Assembly: GCA_017443265.1 (NCBI GenBank)
Contig: JAFSOU010000095.1
Coordinates: 1-64,000 of the forward strand
Length of the DNA: 64,000 nt
Source: Bacteroidales bacterium
Lineage (GTDB): Bacteria; Bacteroidota; Bacteroidia; Bacteroidales; P3
Reading direction: 5' to 3'
Position 1 is the first letter of the stretch; the number at the start of each line of letters is the position of its first letter. Below the pieces are notes generated by a model. The model searched no databases. It was not told where the DNA came from and saw nothing but the letters and a program-made list of their open reading frames with translations. Position numbers and translations under genes: made by a program. Below, piece after piece: positions 1-10,815 of the stretch.

Positions 1-230
1 AACCCCTGATGGGGTTGTTTTTTCTTGCGGGGTGGAAATCATCATCCAAGGCTATTGAGAGGCAACCCCTGATGGGGTTGTTTTTTCTTGCGGGGTGGAA
101 ATCATCATCCAAGGCTATTGAGAGGCAACCCCTGATGGGGTTGTTGTTTGCGAGGCATACACCATTGCCCCCCAGACTGTGAGTCTGGGGCAAATGGGAT
201 GATGTGCTTTCAGCACTTTTTTACACAGGG
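1..230. repeat. 63-bp tandem repeat and hairpin-rich REP-like block
   Basis: A 63-bp unit occurs twice in full (1-63, 64-126) and a third copy starts at 127 and diverges. Each unit begins with the inverted repeat AACCCC-TGAT-GGGGTT. Further right are two more small hairpins, CCAGACT-GTG-AGTCTGG near 172 and TGTGCT-TTC-AGCAC near 203. The same set of hairpins recurs at 1592-1870, so this is a dispersed intergenic element. It abuts the 3' end of the SecD-like gene. Confidence 0.8.
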
Positions 231-264
231 CAATGGATGCTCTCTACGAGAGTGTGTTATACAA

Positions 265-1524
265 CTACTGCTCAAAAATGGTTTCCTTCACTATCTTGAC
301 AGGAAGAGGAAGTTTACCGCTTTTAAATAGATTGGCAATATCTTTAGCCTCCTCTTCGGTGAAATCGCCTGTAATGGAGGAGCGGCCACCTTCGATTTCT
401 CCGCAAATGCGGGGAGCAGAGAAAACCACATCGTCGAGGACAATGGCTATGAATTCACCAACATTGGTTCCTGTGATGCGTTTCCATTCGCGGGCACCTT
501 CGCTGTTCATGGTTATAGCTATTTCATTACCGGTAGTATTATTGAAGCACTGACGTGCGTCAGCGACGACTCCACCATCAAGTAGTGGTGAGCCGTCGCG
601 GGTGGTTACCTGGATGGCGTAAAGCTCATAAAGATCGTTGGTTCTTGATGGCTTCGCTCCCCAGAGGAATTTAATTGCTGGAGGAAGGATATTATTCTGA
701 CGAGCCTTTGCGAGCATCTCGTCAATGGCGGCCCTGTCCTTGGGGGTGGCGTAGCCTACCATGCAGCCGTCGGAGAACTGTCCGTTTTCGGGATTTACAT
801 TGGGATAGAGTTTTGCGAAAAGAGGGTTGTTCTTTTCGTACTCGGCCTGAAACTGTTCATTTTGCAGTTGTGTACTATCGGATACAATAACCGACAACAG
901 AGAGTCAAGTGCATTATTTAATGTATTATAATCATCATTTGTAGATGCAATATATTTATTCACATCGTCCAGGTATTGGAAAGCGTCTTTGTTTTTGGCT
1001 CCCAACCAGAACAGGAGTTCGCCACGTTGTTGTAAAAGATAGCGGATGCGGTCTGGTTCTTTAACTCCTGACAGTTTTAGTTTTATACGGCCATTTCCAG
1101 TTTTTTCGAGTTTTGGACGAACTGAACCGAATTTTTCCATACGCTTGAGCAGAATCTGGCAAGTGTAGTCGTAAGCATCTGTAGCCTCGGAACGCAAGAC
1201 GCTCATAACAGTGTTATTATCATCGGTCAGTCTTATACGGTCGCGCAACTGTGTGCCGAAATAGGGAGCAAGCTGCACATCGGGATCAAGCTTGTAGATA
1301 GACTCTTCAAATAGGCTTAAGAAGTCAGATTGTGGTTTTTCCATCTTGAGTTTCTTTGCCTCATCTATGGCTTGGTTGAAAAGAGAGTCTTGAGTGTAGT
1401 TGGCCAAAGCCAAAACCATCTCATCGGTGGAGACTTCAAGCTCTATTTCCATTTTAGGACCTCTATTGCAAGAACTTGTAAACAAAAGTGTTACGACCGA
1501 TAACAACAACGCTATTTTTTTCAT
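265..1524 (-). CDS. SecD periplasmic-domain-like lipoprotein
   Basis: 419 aa. The first 20 residues form a lipoprotein signal (basic MKK, hydrophobic stretch, Cys in LFTSSC). The rest resembles the periplasmic P1 region of Bacteroidetes SecD/SecDF: it opens with a segment like the SecD 'LEVS...ALAN...DSLFNQAI' region and ends with GKLPLPVKIV, the segment that in SecD leads into transmembrane helix 2. No further membrane segment is present, so the protein would be a lipid-anchored, periplasm-facing SecD head without the translocase channel part. A -7 box (CAAAAATA on the plus strand, 1558-1565) lies 34 bp upstream. Its role is unknown: it may assist SecDF or be a diverged paralogue. Family assignment is good, function is inference. 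Confidence 0.75.
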   Translation of the reverse strand: MKKIALLLSVVTLLFTSSCNRGPKMEIELEVSTDEMVLALANYTQDSLFNQAIDEAKKLKMEKPQSDFLSLFEESIYKLDPDVQLAPYFGTQLRDRIRLTDDNNTVMSVLRSEATDAYDYTCQILLKRMEKFGSVRPKLEKTGNGRIKLKLSGVKEPDRIRYLLQQRGELLFWLGAKNKDAFQYLDDVNKYIASTNDDYNTLNNALDSLLSVIVSDSTQLQNEQFQAEYEKNNPLFAKLYPNVNPENGQFSDGCMVGYATPKDRAAIDEMLAKARQNNILPPAIKFLWGAKPSRTNDLYELYAIQVTTRDGSPLLDGGVVADARQCFNNTTGNEIAITMNSEGAREWKRITGTNVGEFIAIVLDDVVFSAPRICGEIEGGRSSITGDFTEEEAKDIANLFKSGKLPLPVKIVKETIFEQ

Positions 1525-1591
1525 TTTTTATGTGTTTTTTTGAGTGATTTGATTTTGCAAAAATACGATTTTTTTTTGATTTATTACTTAA

Positions 1592-1870
1592 AGGCAACCC
1601 CTAACGGGGTTGTTTCTTGGGGTGAGAGGCATCCTCTCCCCCAGACTGTGAGTCTGGGGTTAATAGGATGATGTGCTTTCAGCACATTTTTACACGGTAT
1701 TCTTCTTTATAGGGGCAACCCCTAGCAGGGTTGTTGTTTGCGGGGAGGGAGACATCATCAGTCCCCAGACTGCGCTTTGAATTATTCTCCGCTTCGCTAT
1801 CGAAACTGCACTGTCAGTTTCTTCATCGGGGTTAATGGGATGATGTGCTTTCAGCACATTTTTGAGAAGC
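1592..1870. repeat. REP-like hairpin cluster, second copy
   Basis: Contains AACCCCTAACGGGGTT, the CCAGACT/AGTCTGG hairpin, two copies of ATGTGCT-TTC-AGCACAT, and a GAAACTG/CAGTTTC hairpin with the flank TTCTCCGCTTCGCTAT. The last element also occurs at about 12911-12958. This fills the gap between pruA and the SecD-like gene; no gene is visible here. Confidence 0.75.
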
Positions 1871-1894
1871 CTTCAATACGATGTCATATGGGGA

Positions 1895-1934
1895 AATAAA
1901 AGTTGCGGGGCGTTTCTGCGAAACGCCCCGCAAC
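1895..1934 (-). terminator. Strong intrinsic terminator after pruA
   Basis: A perfect 15-bp stem (GTTGCGGGGCGTTTC / GAAACGCCCCGCAAC, 3-nt loop, 1902-1934) is followed on the minus strand by TTTTATTT. It lies 26 bp past the pruA stop codon. Confidence 0.85.
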
Positions 1935-1959
1935 GGGTTTTGACACTATATATAATGTA

Positions 1960-3594
<1,635 letters not shown>

Positions 3595-3795
3595 ATTATA
3601 AAAAACGTTTAAAGTTATTATTTCAAAAACGATTAAATAATTTGCGTTATATTCTGATTCTATGATATTTACAAATATTACTACTTTATTTAAGACAAAC
3701 AAAGATACAAATAATATTTGAAAAACGGAAAAGAGTTACGCTTTTTTTCCGAAAAAACTTATCTCCAATCCTTCCGATAAGTCTTTGGAGTTGGG

Positions 3796-4218
3796 CTAAA
3801 GTTTGAAATTCAGCGGCAATGTGTATTGAACACGTACAGGTTTGTTACGTTGTGTGCCAGGTTTCCATTTCGGCATATTGCGAACTACACGCAAAGCTTC
3901 TTCGTCGCAACCACCTCCAATACCGCGCAGCACTTCTGCATTGGAGATTGAGCCATCTCTTTCAACAACGAAAGATATATAAACCTTGCCTGTGATTTTT
4001 TCCTTTTTTGCCTGCTCGGGGTACTTGAGGTTATCGACAAGATACTTGTACATAGCATTTTCCCCGCCGGGGAATTCGGGCATTGTTTCAACCACTACAA
4101 ATACGCCGTCATCAACAGTTACTTCACGGTAGTTGCTGTTGTTTTTTGTGTCGTCGGTTTGTGCCTGCAAGGAAAAAAATCCTGCACACAAGGCTAAAAA
4201 TAAAACTGCTTTTTTCAT
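3796..4218 (-). CDS. TonB C-terminal domain protein
   Basis: 140 aa. A signal peptide (MKKAVLFLALCAGFFSLQAQ) is followed by a TonB C-terminal domain: MPEFPGGENAMYKYL, YPEQAKKEKITGKVYISFVV, and VVRNMPKWKPGTQRNKPVRV are typical Bacteroidetes TonB motifs. The protein lacks the N-terminal membrane anchor and proline-rich linker of a true energy transducer, so it is likely a secreted, stand-alone TonB-CTD protein. I chose the start at 4218 because it gives a clean signal peptide; residues upstream of it overlap the 3' end of the next gene. It sits 28 bp downstream of the metallophosphoesterase gene and may be co-transcribed. Confidence 0.85.
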   Translation of the reverse strand: MKKAVLFLALCAGFFSLQAQTDDTKNNSNYREVTVDDGVFVVVETMPEFPGGENAMYKYLVDNLKYPEQAKKEKITGKVYISFVVERDGSISNAEVLRGIGGGCDEEALRVVRNMPKWKPGTQRNKPVRVQYTLPLNFKL

Positions 4219-4246
4219 CTTTCTTTGGTTTTTGTATATATTACAA

Positions 4247-5350
4247 TTATTTGATTCCATGACTTTTAAGCTCCAAGATAACATACTCGCTGCGGCTTCC
4301 GATACGGAATTTGCCTCCCCAGATGCCGAGACCGGAAGAGACATAATACTGAGTTTTGCCACGTTGGTGCGAGCCGTAGGATTTTTCATACAACGCCCTT
4401 GTTATCAGATTGATAGGAAACACCTGCCCGTCGTGGGTGTGTCCGCTGAACTGGAAATCGACGCCGGCCTGCTCGGCCTGTTCGAGATTGTAGGGCTGGT
4501 GGTCGAGGAGGAATATGTATTTGCTTGTGTCTTGGTTTTCAAGAATTTGGCCGATGGTATTGCGGTTGGAGACGCTGCGGTCGTTGCGGCCGGCGATAAG
4601 CAGGTCGTCGCCGAAAGGCACACAGGTGTCGATGAGCAGATTGATGCCTGCCTTGCGGTAGAAGTCCTTGGCCTCCCCTACCCCCGAAATAAATTCGTGG
4701 TTGCCGAGACAGGCATAAACTGGGGCGTTGAGCCGATGAAACTCCTCGTACATCTTCTGCTCATTCACAGGATACGGGCTGATATCGATAATATCGCCGG
4801 CAATGAGGATGAGGTCGGCATTTTCGGCGTTGAGCATATCCACCCATTTGGCAAGGGTGCCACGCTGGTTGTGGTAGCCGATATGCAAGTCGCTCAACAT
4901 AAGGATTTTATACGGCCGGGAGAGTTTTTTTTCGGTGGTGGCGGAGATTTGGGTGCGGTGCTTGTGGTAGTAATGGATGTTGCCATAAATGAATATGACG
5001 CAAATCACTCCCGTTACCAACAGGGTGCCTTTCAGCGAGTTGTGCAGCAGGTGGGCGGGCATGACGTGGGCGAGCCGCAGTATGTCCATAAGCAAGAAAA
5101 TCATCAGCAGATAGAGCAGAATAAAAATCCACGAGGTGGTGATTTCGTAGATTGTGGCGGCGAGCGGGATAGGCATTTTCTCCATGCCTACGACAACGCT
5201 AAGTATCATGGAAACAATGAGTAACACTCCAAGTGCCACTACAACTGTCTTGCCGATGTTGCCGAAAGGCAGAATGCACCAGATATGGCGCATAACGTAA
5301 ACCATAGCGACGAGGACAATAGCGAAGGCAAGGTAAATCATTTTGTGCAT
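4247..5350 (-). CDS. Membrane-anchored calcineurin-like metallophosphoesterase
   Basis: 367 aa. The first 125 residues carry about four membrane helices, followed by a metallophosphoesterase domain with DLHIGYH (154-160), GDIID, GNHEF and SGHTHDGQ, the full set of dinuclear-metal ligands. This is the YkuE/YaeI-like architecture, whose members hydrolyse phosphoesters, for example at the membrane; the substrate cannot be read from sequence. The TonB-CTD gene follows closely on the same strand. Confidence 0.9.
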   Translation of the reverse strand: MHKMIYLAFAIVLVAMVYVMRHIWCILPFGNIGKTVVVALGVLLIVSMILSVVVGMEKMPIPLAATIYEITTSWIFILLYLLMIFLLMDILRLAHVMPAHLLHNSLKGTLLVTGVICVIFIYGNIHYYHKHRTQISATTEKKLSRPYKILMLSDLHIGYHNQRGTLAKWVDMLNAENADLILIAGDIIDISPYPVNEQKMYEEFHRLNAPVYACLGNHEFISGVGEAKDFYRKAGINLLIDTCVPFGDDLLIAGRNDRSVSNRNTIGQILENQDTSKYIFLLDHQPYNLEQAEQAGVDFQFSGHTHDGQVFPINLITRALYEKSYGSHQRGKTQYYVSSGLGIWGGKFRIGSRSEYVILELKSHGIK

Positions 5351-5769
5351 CAGTTACAAACAATTATCTATCAAAATTTTTCAAACCGGAGACATGGCGG
5401 ATAGGCAGTGGACTGAACTCCGAGAGCATATCTTCCGAGAAACACACCGACTTGGAAAAAACGAGTGGTTCATATTATGGTATTTGTATAGATTATAATA
5501 CGAAAGAAATACAGTTTAAAACAACGCATACGCCTAATACCTTGACAGTTGCAGCACTAAGACATATAACATTACCCTACAAAGATACGAATAAAAATTG
5601 AAAAATGCACCAATTTTTGAAAAAACACCCCCCTCGCGCAACAAGCAGCCGAGATTCCGACAACAGCCGTGCGTTACGCAGGCGGTGTATCCACATTGCC
5701 GGAGCAACAATGCGGAAAAACACATCGAGACACTGCCATACAATTAGTTAAATCAACAGCATAATACCG
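5351..5769. other. Intergenic region, no gene recognised
   Basis: 419 bp. On the minus strand a short open stretch of about 35 codons ends at 5356 (Arg-Asn-Phe-Asp-Arg then stop), but it has a stop immediately before it and no suitable start. It could be the tail of a decayed gene. No hairpin terminator or operator stands out. Confidence 0.4.
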
Positions 5770-6093
5770 CTACTTTTTGGGTTCGTCGCCGATTTTCGGT
5801 TTAAGTGGTGAATCGGAAAGCACCTGAGCAGTGTACCCGAATTTTTGGAAACTTTCCGCAATGCTTTTGGCGGAGTTCTTATCGGCGTCATAAGTGATGG
5901 TAACCGTCTGGTCGGGTAGGCTGGTAACAATTTTCTTGACACCTTTTTCGAAACGCAGGTTGCTTTTGATTGTGTTTTCACAACTTTCGCAGTGCATTAC
6001 AGGACTGGTGGTTACAACCACCACTCGCAAGTTTTTGGCGGACAGCAAGGAAACCACGCAAAGCATCATAGCCATTAAAACAGTTTTTTTCAT
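5770..6093 (-). CDS. Secreted heavy-metal-associated (HMA) domain protein
   Basis: 107 aa. A signal peptide (MKKTVLMAMMLCVVSLLSA) precedes a single HMA ferredoxin-like domain with the metal-binding MHCESCENTI motif (two Cys spaced CxxC) and the TSLPDQTVTITYD strand. HMA proteins bind Cu(I) or other soft metals and pass them on. A start two codons further upstream (6099) is equally possible. It is the last gene of a three-gene operon with the TonB receptor (44-bp gap) and a small Cys-rich protein, which points to metal, probably copper, acquisition or handling at the envelope. Confidence 0.85.
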   Translation of the reverse strand: MKKTVLMAMMLCVVSLLSAKNLRVVVVTTSPVMHCESCENTIKSNLRFEKGVKKIVTSLPDQTVTITYDADKNSAKSIAESFQKFGYTAQVLSDSPLKPKIGDEPKK

Positions 6094-6137
6094 TTCCATT
6101 TATTTTTAATAATTAAACAATTGATTACTAACACATT

Positions 6138-8144
6138 TTATATATCGAGACGAAACCCGGCATAAACCATTATGCCCTGAGTGGGTCCCCACACCAAAGT
6201 GGGTTCAAAATCGGAGCTCCATGGGTCGGCGGCATTGATAATAGGATCGGGTTGGCTGTAATTGGTGATATTTTCCACCCCAAGATAGAGAGAAAATTTT
6301 TTGAACCAACGAGTTATCTGAGCATTAAGCACCGGATAGGCCCCAAAACGGTCTGGCCACGACTGTTCGCCATTGGGCAAAAGGTATGGTGTAGGCATAC
6401 GTCCAGAACCATTAAGTTGCAGTGTCGCATCGAATTGCCATAGCCCCAAACCGAGCTTCGCTGTAATGGTGAACAGAGCTTTGTTCCGCGACAACAGGGG
6501 TTTTTCCATCAACACGCCGTTGTAAGTTGTGTGGACATCGTTTAACCGGTAGGCTGCCGTAATTTCGAGAACATCCTTAACCAACGGATAAGAGACGTCA
6601 ATCTGAAAGGTACCGGAATAGGACGTTCCGTCCAAGGCCGTGAGATGGATAGCCGTTCGGTCGGTTTCGTAATCAACAATATTTTGGGAAAGGAAGTGAG
6701 TATAATAATACTCCAAGTTGATTTTCAGATATTTGGAAAGAACATTGAACATGAAGTTCGCCGAAAGGCCGACATTCCACGCTTTATCGCGGACAATTGT
6801 GTCAACAAAAACATTTCTTCCGGACGAGAGCAAGAAATGGTTTACGGCCAGCGGACGCTGCGAAAGAGTGGCCTTGCCCGCAGAGAGGCGCACCGTAAAC
6901 CAATCAGAAGGTGCCAACTTAACATGGACACGGGGAGTGAGGAACAATCCATACAGACTGCTAAAGTCGGTTCTGACACCAGCCATAGCCGAAAGTTTGT
7001 GGGAAGGGGAAAAAGTGTACTGCAAATAAGCCCCGCCAAGAGTCTCGTCGAAATCATCGAGGAAAGAAAAATCATCTGGTTGCGAACGCAGCAGGGCATG
7101 GTCGAGGATTGCATTGTGTTCCAGTGTGATACCGGCAGAAAGCTCGTGATCCAGTGTAATTTTAGTCTCGTACATAAGCTGGGAATAGAAACGTTTTTCG
7201 TCGGAATGGAGCTCCTTGGAACCGAAACCGCCGTAAAAATCATTATAGGAAAAGGATGACACAAAGGCCACGTTAGACTCATGCAACGGATTGATAATGA
7301 AAGCATGTTTCATATAGGCACCGTAACGCCTTGTATCTATGTCGATTAGAAAAGGTTTGGAGGAAGAATTGAAACGTTGGCCACTGCGCCTATTGTCGTA
7401 CAAAGCGGTAATACCTCCATGAAAGATGTAACGATTTTTGGCAAAGTGCCATCGGTTTTGAAAATTGAGATTGGTGATGAGCGGAGAGTCGGCGAAACCA
7501 TCAGAATTGGCATCATGGGCCAAAAAATCGTAGTTGCCGTGCAGAAGCACTTCGGCACTCAGGCCATCGCTAAGGTGCATATTGGCCGCCACATTAGCCT
7601 CGGTGCGTCCCATGGAATTGGTGTAAAGGTTAACTTTCAACGACTGAACGTCCTGCGGTTTGAGGTACTCAATATCCATCAATCCTGCCAAGGAGCTGTA
7701 GCCAGTTTTCACAGAGGCGCACCCTTTGGAGAGGCTGATGCTCTTAATCCACGTCCCAGGTACGAAATCCAAGGCGTAAGGCAAGGCAGCGCCGGAAAAA
7801 TCGGGCAGACCTTCGGAAAGCATACCCACATAAATACCGCCAAGGCCCAACAAACGTATCTGCTTTGTCCCCGTAGCAGCGTCGGTATAGGTAACATCGA
7901 CCGAGGGATTGGTGGTGAAACTTTCGCCCAAATTACAACAGGCGGCTTTGAAAAGCTCGTTTTGCCCTATTTGAACAGCGTTTTCGGTCGTATTTTTTTG
8001 AGTAACGCCAAGATTGCGTTTTGCAGAAACCGAAACGCCTTTAAGCGTCATGGCATTTCCCAGACTATCAGCATTTTGCGACAACGATTGTGCACAAAAA
8101 CCCACAATGGCAAAAAACACCATCGGTACAAAAAAATTTTTCAT
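6138..8144 (-). CDS. TonB-dependent outer-membrane receptor, metal-operon type
   Basis: 668 aa. Signal peptide, then a plug domain beginning at about residue 45 with the segment ELFKAACCNLGESF, whose CC pair is typical of Bacteroidetes receptors next to HMA proteins, then a beta-barrel ending in the aromatic-rich MVYAGFRLDI, a normal outer-membrane C-terminus. No carboxypeptidase-like N-terminal domain is present and no SusD neighbour, so a glycan utilisation role is unlikely. Gene order Cys-rich protein - receptor - HMA protein suggests uptake of a metal or metal complex; the exact substrate is inference. Confidence 0.9.
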   Translation of the reverse strand: MKNFFVPMVFFAIVGFCAQSLSQNADSLGNAMTLKGVSVSAKRNLGVTQKNTTENAVQIGQNELFKAACCNLGESFTTNPSVDVTYTDAATGTKQIRLLGLGGIYVGMLSEGLPDFSGAALPYALDFVPGTWIKSISLSKGCASVKTGYSSLAGLMDIEYLKPQDVQSLKVNLYTNSMGRTEANVAANMHLSDGLSAEVLLHGNYDFLAHDANSDGFADSPLITNLNFQNRWHFAKNRYIFHGGITALYDNRRSGQRFNSSSKPFLIDIDTRRYGAYMKHAFIINPLHESNVAFVSSFSYNDFYGGFGSKELHSDEKRFYSQLMYETKITLDHELSAGITLEHNAILDHALLRSQPDDFSFLDDFDETLGGAYLQYTFSPSHKLSAMAGVRTDFSSLYGLFLTPRVHVKLAPSDWFTVRLSAGKATLSQRPLAVNHFLLSSGRNVFVDTIVRDKAWNVGLSANFMFNVLSKYLKINLEYYYTHFLSQNIVDYETDRTAIHLTALDGTSYSGTFQIDVSYPLVKDVLEITAAYRLNDVHTTYNGVLMEKPLLSRNKALFTITAKLGLGLWQFDATLQLNGSGRMPTPYLLPNGEQSWPDRFGAYPVLNAQITRWFKKFSLYLGVENITNYSQPDPIINAADPWSSDFEPTLVWGPTQGIMVYAGFRLDI

Positions 8145-8212
8145 ACTGTAAATAGATTTAATTATTGACTATTGAAATCACACGCTCTTGCTCATGAGCA
8201 ACAGTCAACAAA

Positions 8213-8581
8213 TCAAATCTGGAGTATGCGTTTTTTACGAAGGCGCAACGTAGGCGGCGGAAAATAAAACTTGGGAGAAAGGGCCTCAGAGCGAGGGATA
8301 ACGATGGCCTTGAAGGCCACACCCAACAACGGGATTAAAAATATCAGAAACGCCGAGGCACTATGCTGCGACGGCGTAACGGGGGCGTCGTTCAGATAAT
8401 CAACGTTGATGAAGCCGAATGTCATACATTCGGAGTCGCTTGAACAGCACCCTCCGTCATAATCGGCGAGCAGGGTTATTTTTCCCGTACAACTACATTG
8501 CTTGAAAAGGATGTTACGCCCTGAAACTGCTGACAAAGCAGCCAAGACAACGACAACCAATATTTTAAGTCGGTTCAACAC
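8213..8581 (-). CDS. Small Cys-rich exported protein (HYC_CC_PP-like)
   Basis: 122 aa. N-terminal signal or membrane anchor, then KQCSCTGKITL, GGCCSSDSEC, and a later hydrophobic helix. Cys pattern and position in front of a TonB receptor plus HMA protein match the HYC_CC_PP family of Bacteroidetes metal operons, although the HYC triplet itself is replaced by QCSC. It is the first gene of the operon (69 bp before the receptor). Function is not established; metal binding is a reasonable inference. Confidence 0.65.
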   Translation of the reverse strand: MLNRLKILVVVVLAALSAVSGRNILFKQCSCTGKITLLADYDGGCCSSDSECMTFGFINVDYLNDAPVTPSQHSASAFLIFLIPLLGVAFKAIVIPRSEALSPKFYFPPPTLRLRKKRILQI

Positions 8582-9213
8582 ATCCTTAAGTTTTATATTT
8601 CACTTGCACGAATACCTGTTGGACTCCAAGTTTCCACATACCTCAACGCTAACCGGTAATCGACGTTTATTCACTAAATAAACGTTATATTGTTGCGGAT
8701 ATTGCACAAAAGCGAAAAAAAAATAGAAAACCCGGCCGGAACATAAATACCCACATAGCATCATTACGTCCATCAAAAATTTAAAACCTTGGTATAATTA
8801 TGTGATTATGAGCGATTTAAAAACAATATCTAATGCTCTACGATTTCAAATGGTCTTTTTAGTAATTATCAATTCTTTACCAAAAAAAGTATCTAAATTT
8901 TAGGCTATAAAAAATTCGAATTATCACATTTGGCATTATTTAAATTTTAGTGGACACTTGTGCCTTAGTATCAACAATTTGACTAACAAAACCCTGTCTG
9001 CCAAAATTGCAGTACTGCCACATCTTTTTGGAACGTTGGCAATAATAGAAAGGCCTTTTCGCCGAGTGCACATTATGCCAAGCACCTAAGAAACAGCGAG
9101 TAAGACCAATAGAGGTGCGACATTTCCGCAAGTTATGAAGGAGTGATGCCGGATACGGGGCGGTAGGCATATAAATTGTACTGCCGTTGCAATGGTTTAT
9201 AAAAATGGGGAAG
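8582..9213. other. Intergenic region, no gene recognised
   Basis: 632 bp, AT-rich. It must hold the promoter of the metal operon on the left side, but no clear -7 box stands out. An open frame of 76 codons on the minus strand (8940-9170) has no recognisable domain, no ribosome binding site and a stop-rich context, and I do not call it. Confidence 0.4.
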
Positions 9214-10479
9214 TCATTTGTTTTTTACATCGAGGGCATCGCGGATACCGTTGCCGACAAGCATAAAGGCCAGAACGATAATCATAATGGCGAAGCCCGG
9301 CAGCAAGGCCAGATAGGCTGAGTCGAGAAGGATGTAGGCGTAGTTCTCTTTGACCATTGTGCCCCACGAGGGCATGGGCGGCTGCACGCCGATACCGAGG
9401 AAACTCAGGCCGGCTTCGAGGAGTATGGCGGAGGCGAAATTGGAGGCGGCAATGACTATGACGGCACCCAGGACATTGGGCAGGATGTGTCGGAAAATGA
9501 TACGGAAAGTGCGGTAACCCAGAGCTTTGGCAGCTTCGACATACTCTTTTTCGCGGATGCTTAGCACCTGTCCGCGCACCACACGGGCGACATCCACCCA
9601 CATGGTAAGTCCCACAGCTACAAAGACTTGCCAGAAACCTTTGCCCAAAGCGAAGGTTATGGCGATGACCAAAAGCACGGTGGGTATGGACCACACCACG
9701 TTGATAAACCACATTATAAGGCTGTCAACCCAGCGGCCAAAATAGGCGGCCAACGCACCGAGGGTGATGCCGATGAGCAAGGCGATGGCGATGGCGATGA
9801 AACCTACGGAGAGGCTCACACGACTGCCTATCATTATCTGGCTGAGCACATCGCGGCCGTAGCCGTCGGTGCCGAGGATGAAGGTGCGTTTCTGGATGCA
9901 GTGCTTACGCACATATTGCTGCAATTCGGGCACGGAGTATGTATGTGGCTGGTTTTTAAGGTCGTAGTAGGTGGTTTTATTACCGGAACGGGTAATGGGG
10001 TTTTCGGGGTTGACGGCAAAAGCGATGTCGGCAAGGGCGAAACGGAGTATCTCGCCGTCGTTGGGAGTGGAACCGGTGTAAGTCTCCACACGCAGACTGT
10101 CGGCATAGAAACAATATTTGTGTATGGGATAGGCGTAGTAGCTGAGCGGCTCGCCGTGCAACATCTTGGAAATAAGAGAAGTACGCTCGCGCTCGACATT
10201 TTCCTCCACACAGAGCAAAGTGGCGGTGGAGCCGGGCTTGAGGGTGGCGAGTTCGAGGTACTGCTGGTTGCAATAGGGGGTGCTGTCGGGGGTGATGAGA
10301 TAGCCGAGGATGGCGGTGATGGCAAAGAGTATGATGACAACGAGGCTGGTCATGGCCATTTTGTTGCGTTTGAAACGCCGCCACACCTCGCGGTTGAGGG
10401 AGACTCCGCCTTCGGCATCAGCTACGGAGTTGCGCAGTTTTTGCCCGAACAAGCGTCCGAAAAACTTTCTCTCTGCCAT
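9214..10479 (-). CDS. ABC transporter permease, OppC/DppC type
   Basis: 421 aa inner-membrane permease. One N-terminal helix (about 41-62) is followed by an unusually long periplasmic stretch of about 130 residues, then five helices with the BPD permease signature EYVEAAKALGY and the OppC hallmark LEAGLSFLGIGVQPPMPSWG. It would pair with an OppB-like permease and an ATPase for peptide (or nickel) import, but neither is adjacent, so the transporter genes are dispersed. Promoter -7 box at 10534-10541 (CAAAGATA on the plus strand). Confidence 0.9.
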   Translation of the reverse strand: MAERKFFGRLFGQKLRNSVADAEGGVSLNREVWRRFKRNKMAMTSLVVIILFAITAILGYLITPDSTPYCNQQYLELATLKPGSTATLLCVEENVERERTSLISKMLHGEPLSYYAYPIHKYCFYADSLRVETYTGSTPNDGEILRFALADIAFAVNPENPITRSGNKTTYYDLKNQPHTYSVPELQQYVRKHCIQKRTFILGTDGYGRDVLSQIMIGSRVSLSVGFIAIAIALLIGITLGALAAYFGRWVDSLIMWFINVVWSIPTVLLVIAITFALGKGFWQVFVAVGLTMWVDVARVVRGQVLSIREKEYVEAAKALGYRTFRIIFRHILPNVLGAVIVIAASNFASAILLEAGLSFLGIGVQPPMPSWGTMVKENYAYILLDSAYLALLPGFAIMIIVLAFMLVGNGIRDALDVKNK

Positions 10480-10555
10480 TATCTATCTTAGTATCAATTG
10501 GTTATGTTTTAATATGCGATATTTGCACAAAAGCAAAGATACGAATTTTTTGTGA

Positions 10556-10800
10556 AAAGTGATGAGTGATGAGTGATTAGTTAGTGATCTGTGATCTGTG
10601 ATCTGTGATAAAGAGCGGTTTTTTTGTCCTGCTCAGCTTCGCTTGGCGAAAATCTCTGTAGATCTTTCTATTTTGCTCCTGTTCGCCTACGGCTCACGAG
10701 ATCTTGTAAATCTTGTAGATTATTTTTGTTTTCCTGCTTGTCTTCGACAAGCGAATTGCGGATAGGAGAATTTCAACTTTCAATTATCAACTGATTACTG
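10556..10800. repeat. Dispersed intergenic repeats
   Basis: Contains tandem TGATCTG/TGATGAG heptamers and one copy of the dispersed motif GAGATCTTGTAAATCTTGTA preceded by a CTCCTGTTCGCC segment. Further copies of this motif lie near 11861, 22133, 34522 and 35708. No gene here. Confidence 0.7.
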
Positions 10801-10815
10801 ACCACTGATTACTGA

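Noticed and set aside
5534-5743. 69-codon open frame on the minus strand
   Set aside because: Low-complexity, Cys-rich by chance, no start context; likely spurious.
8940-9170. 76-codon open frame on the minus strand
   Set aside because: No domain, no ribosome binding site, and composition like the surrounding non-coding DNA.
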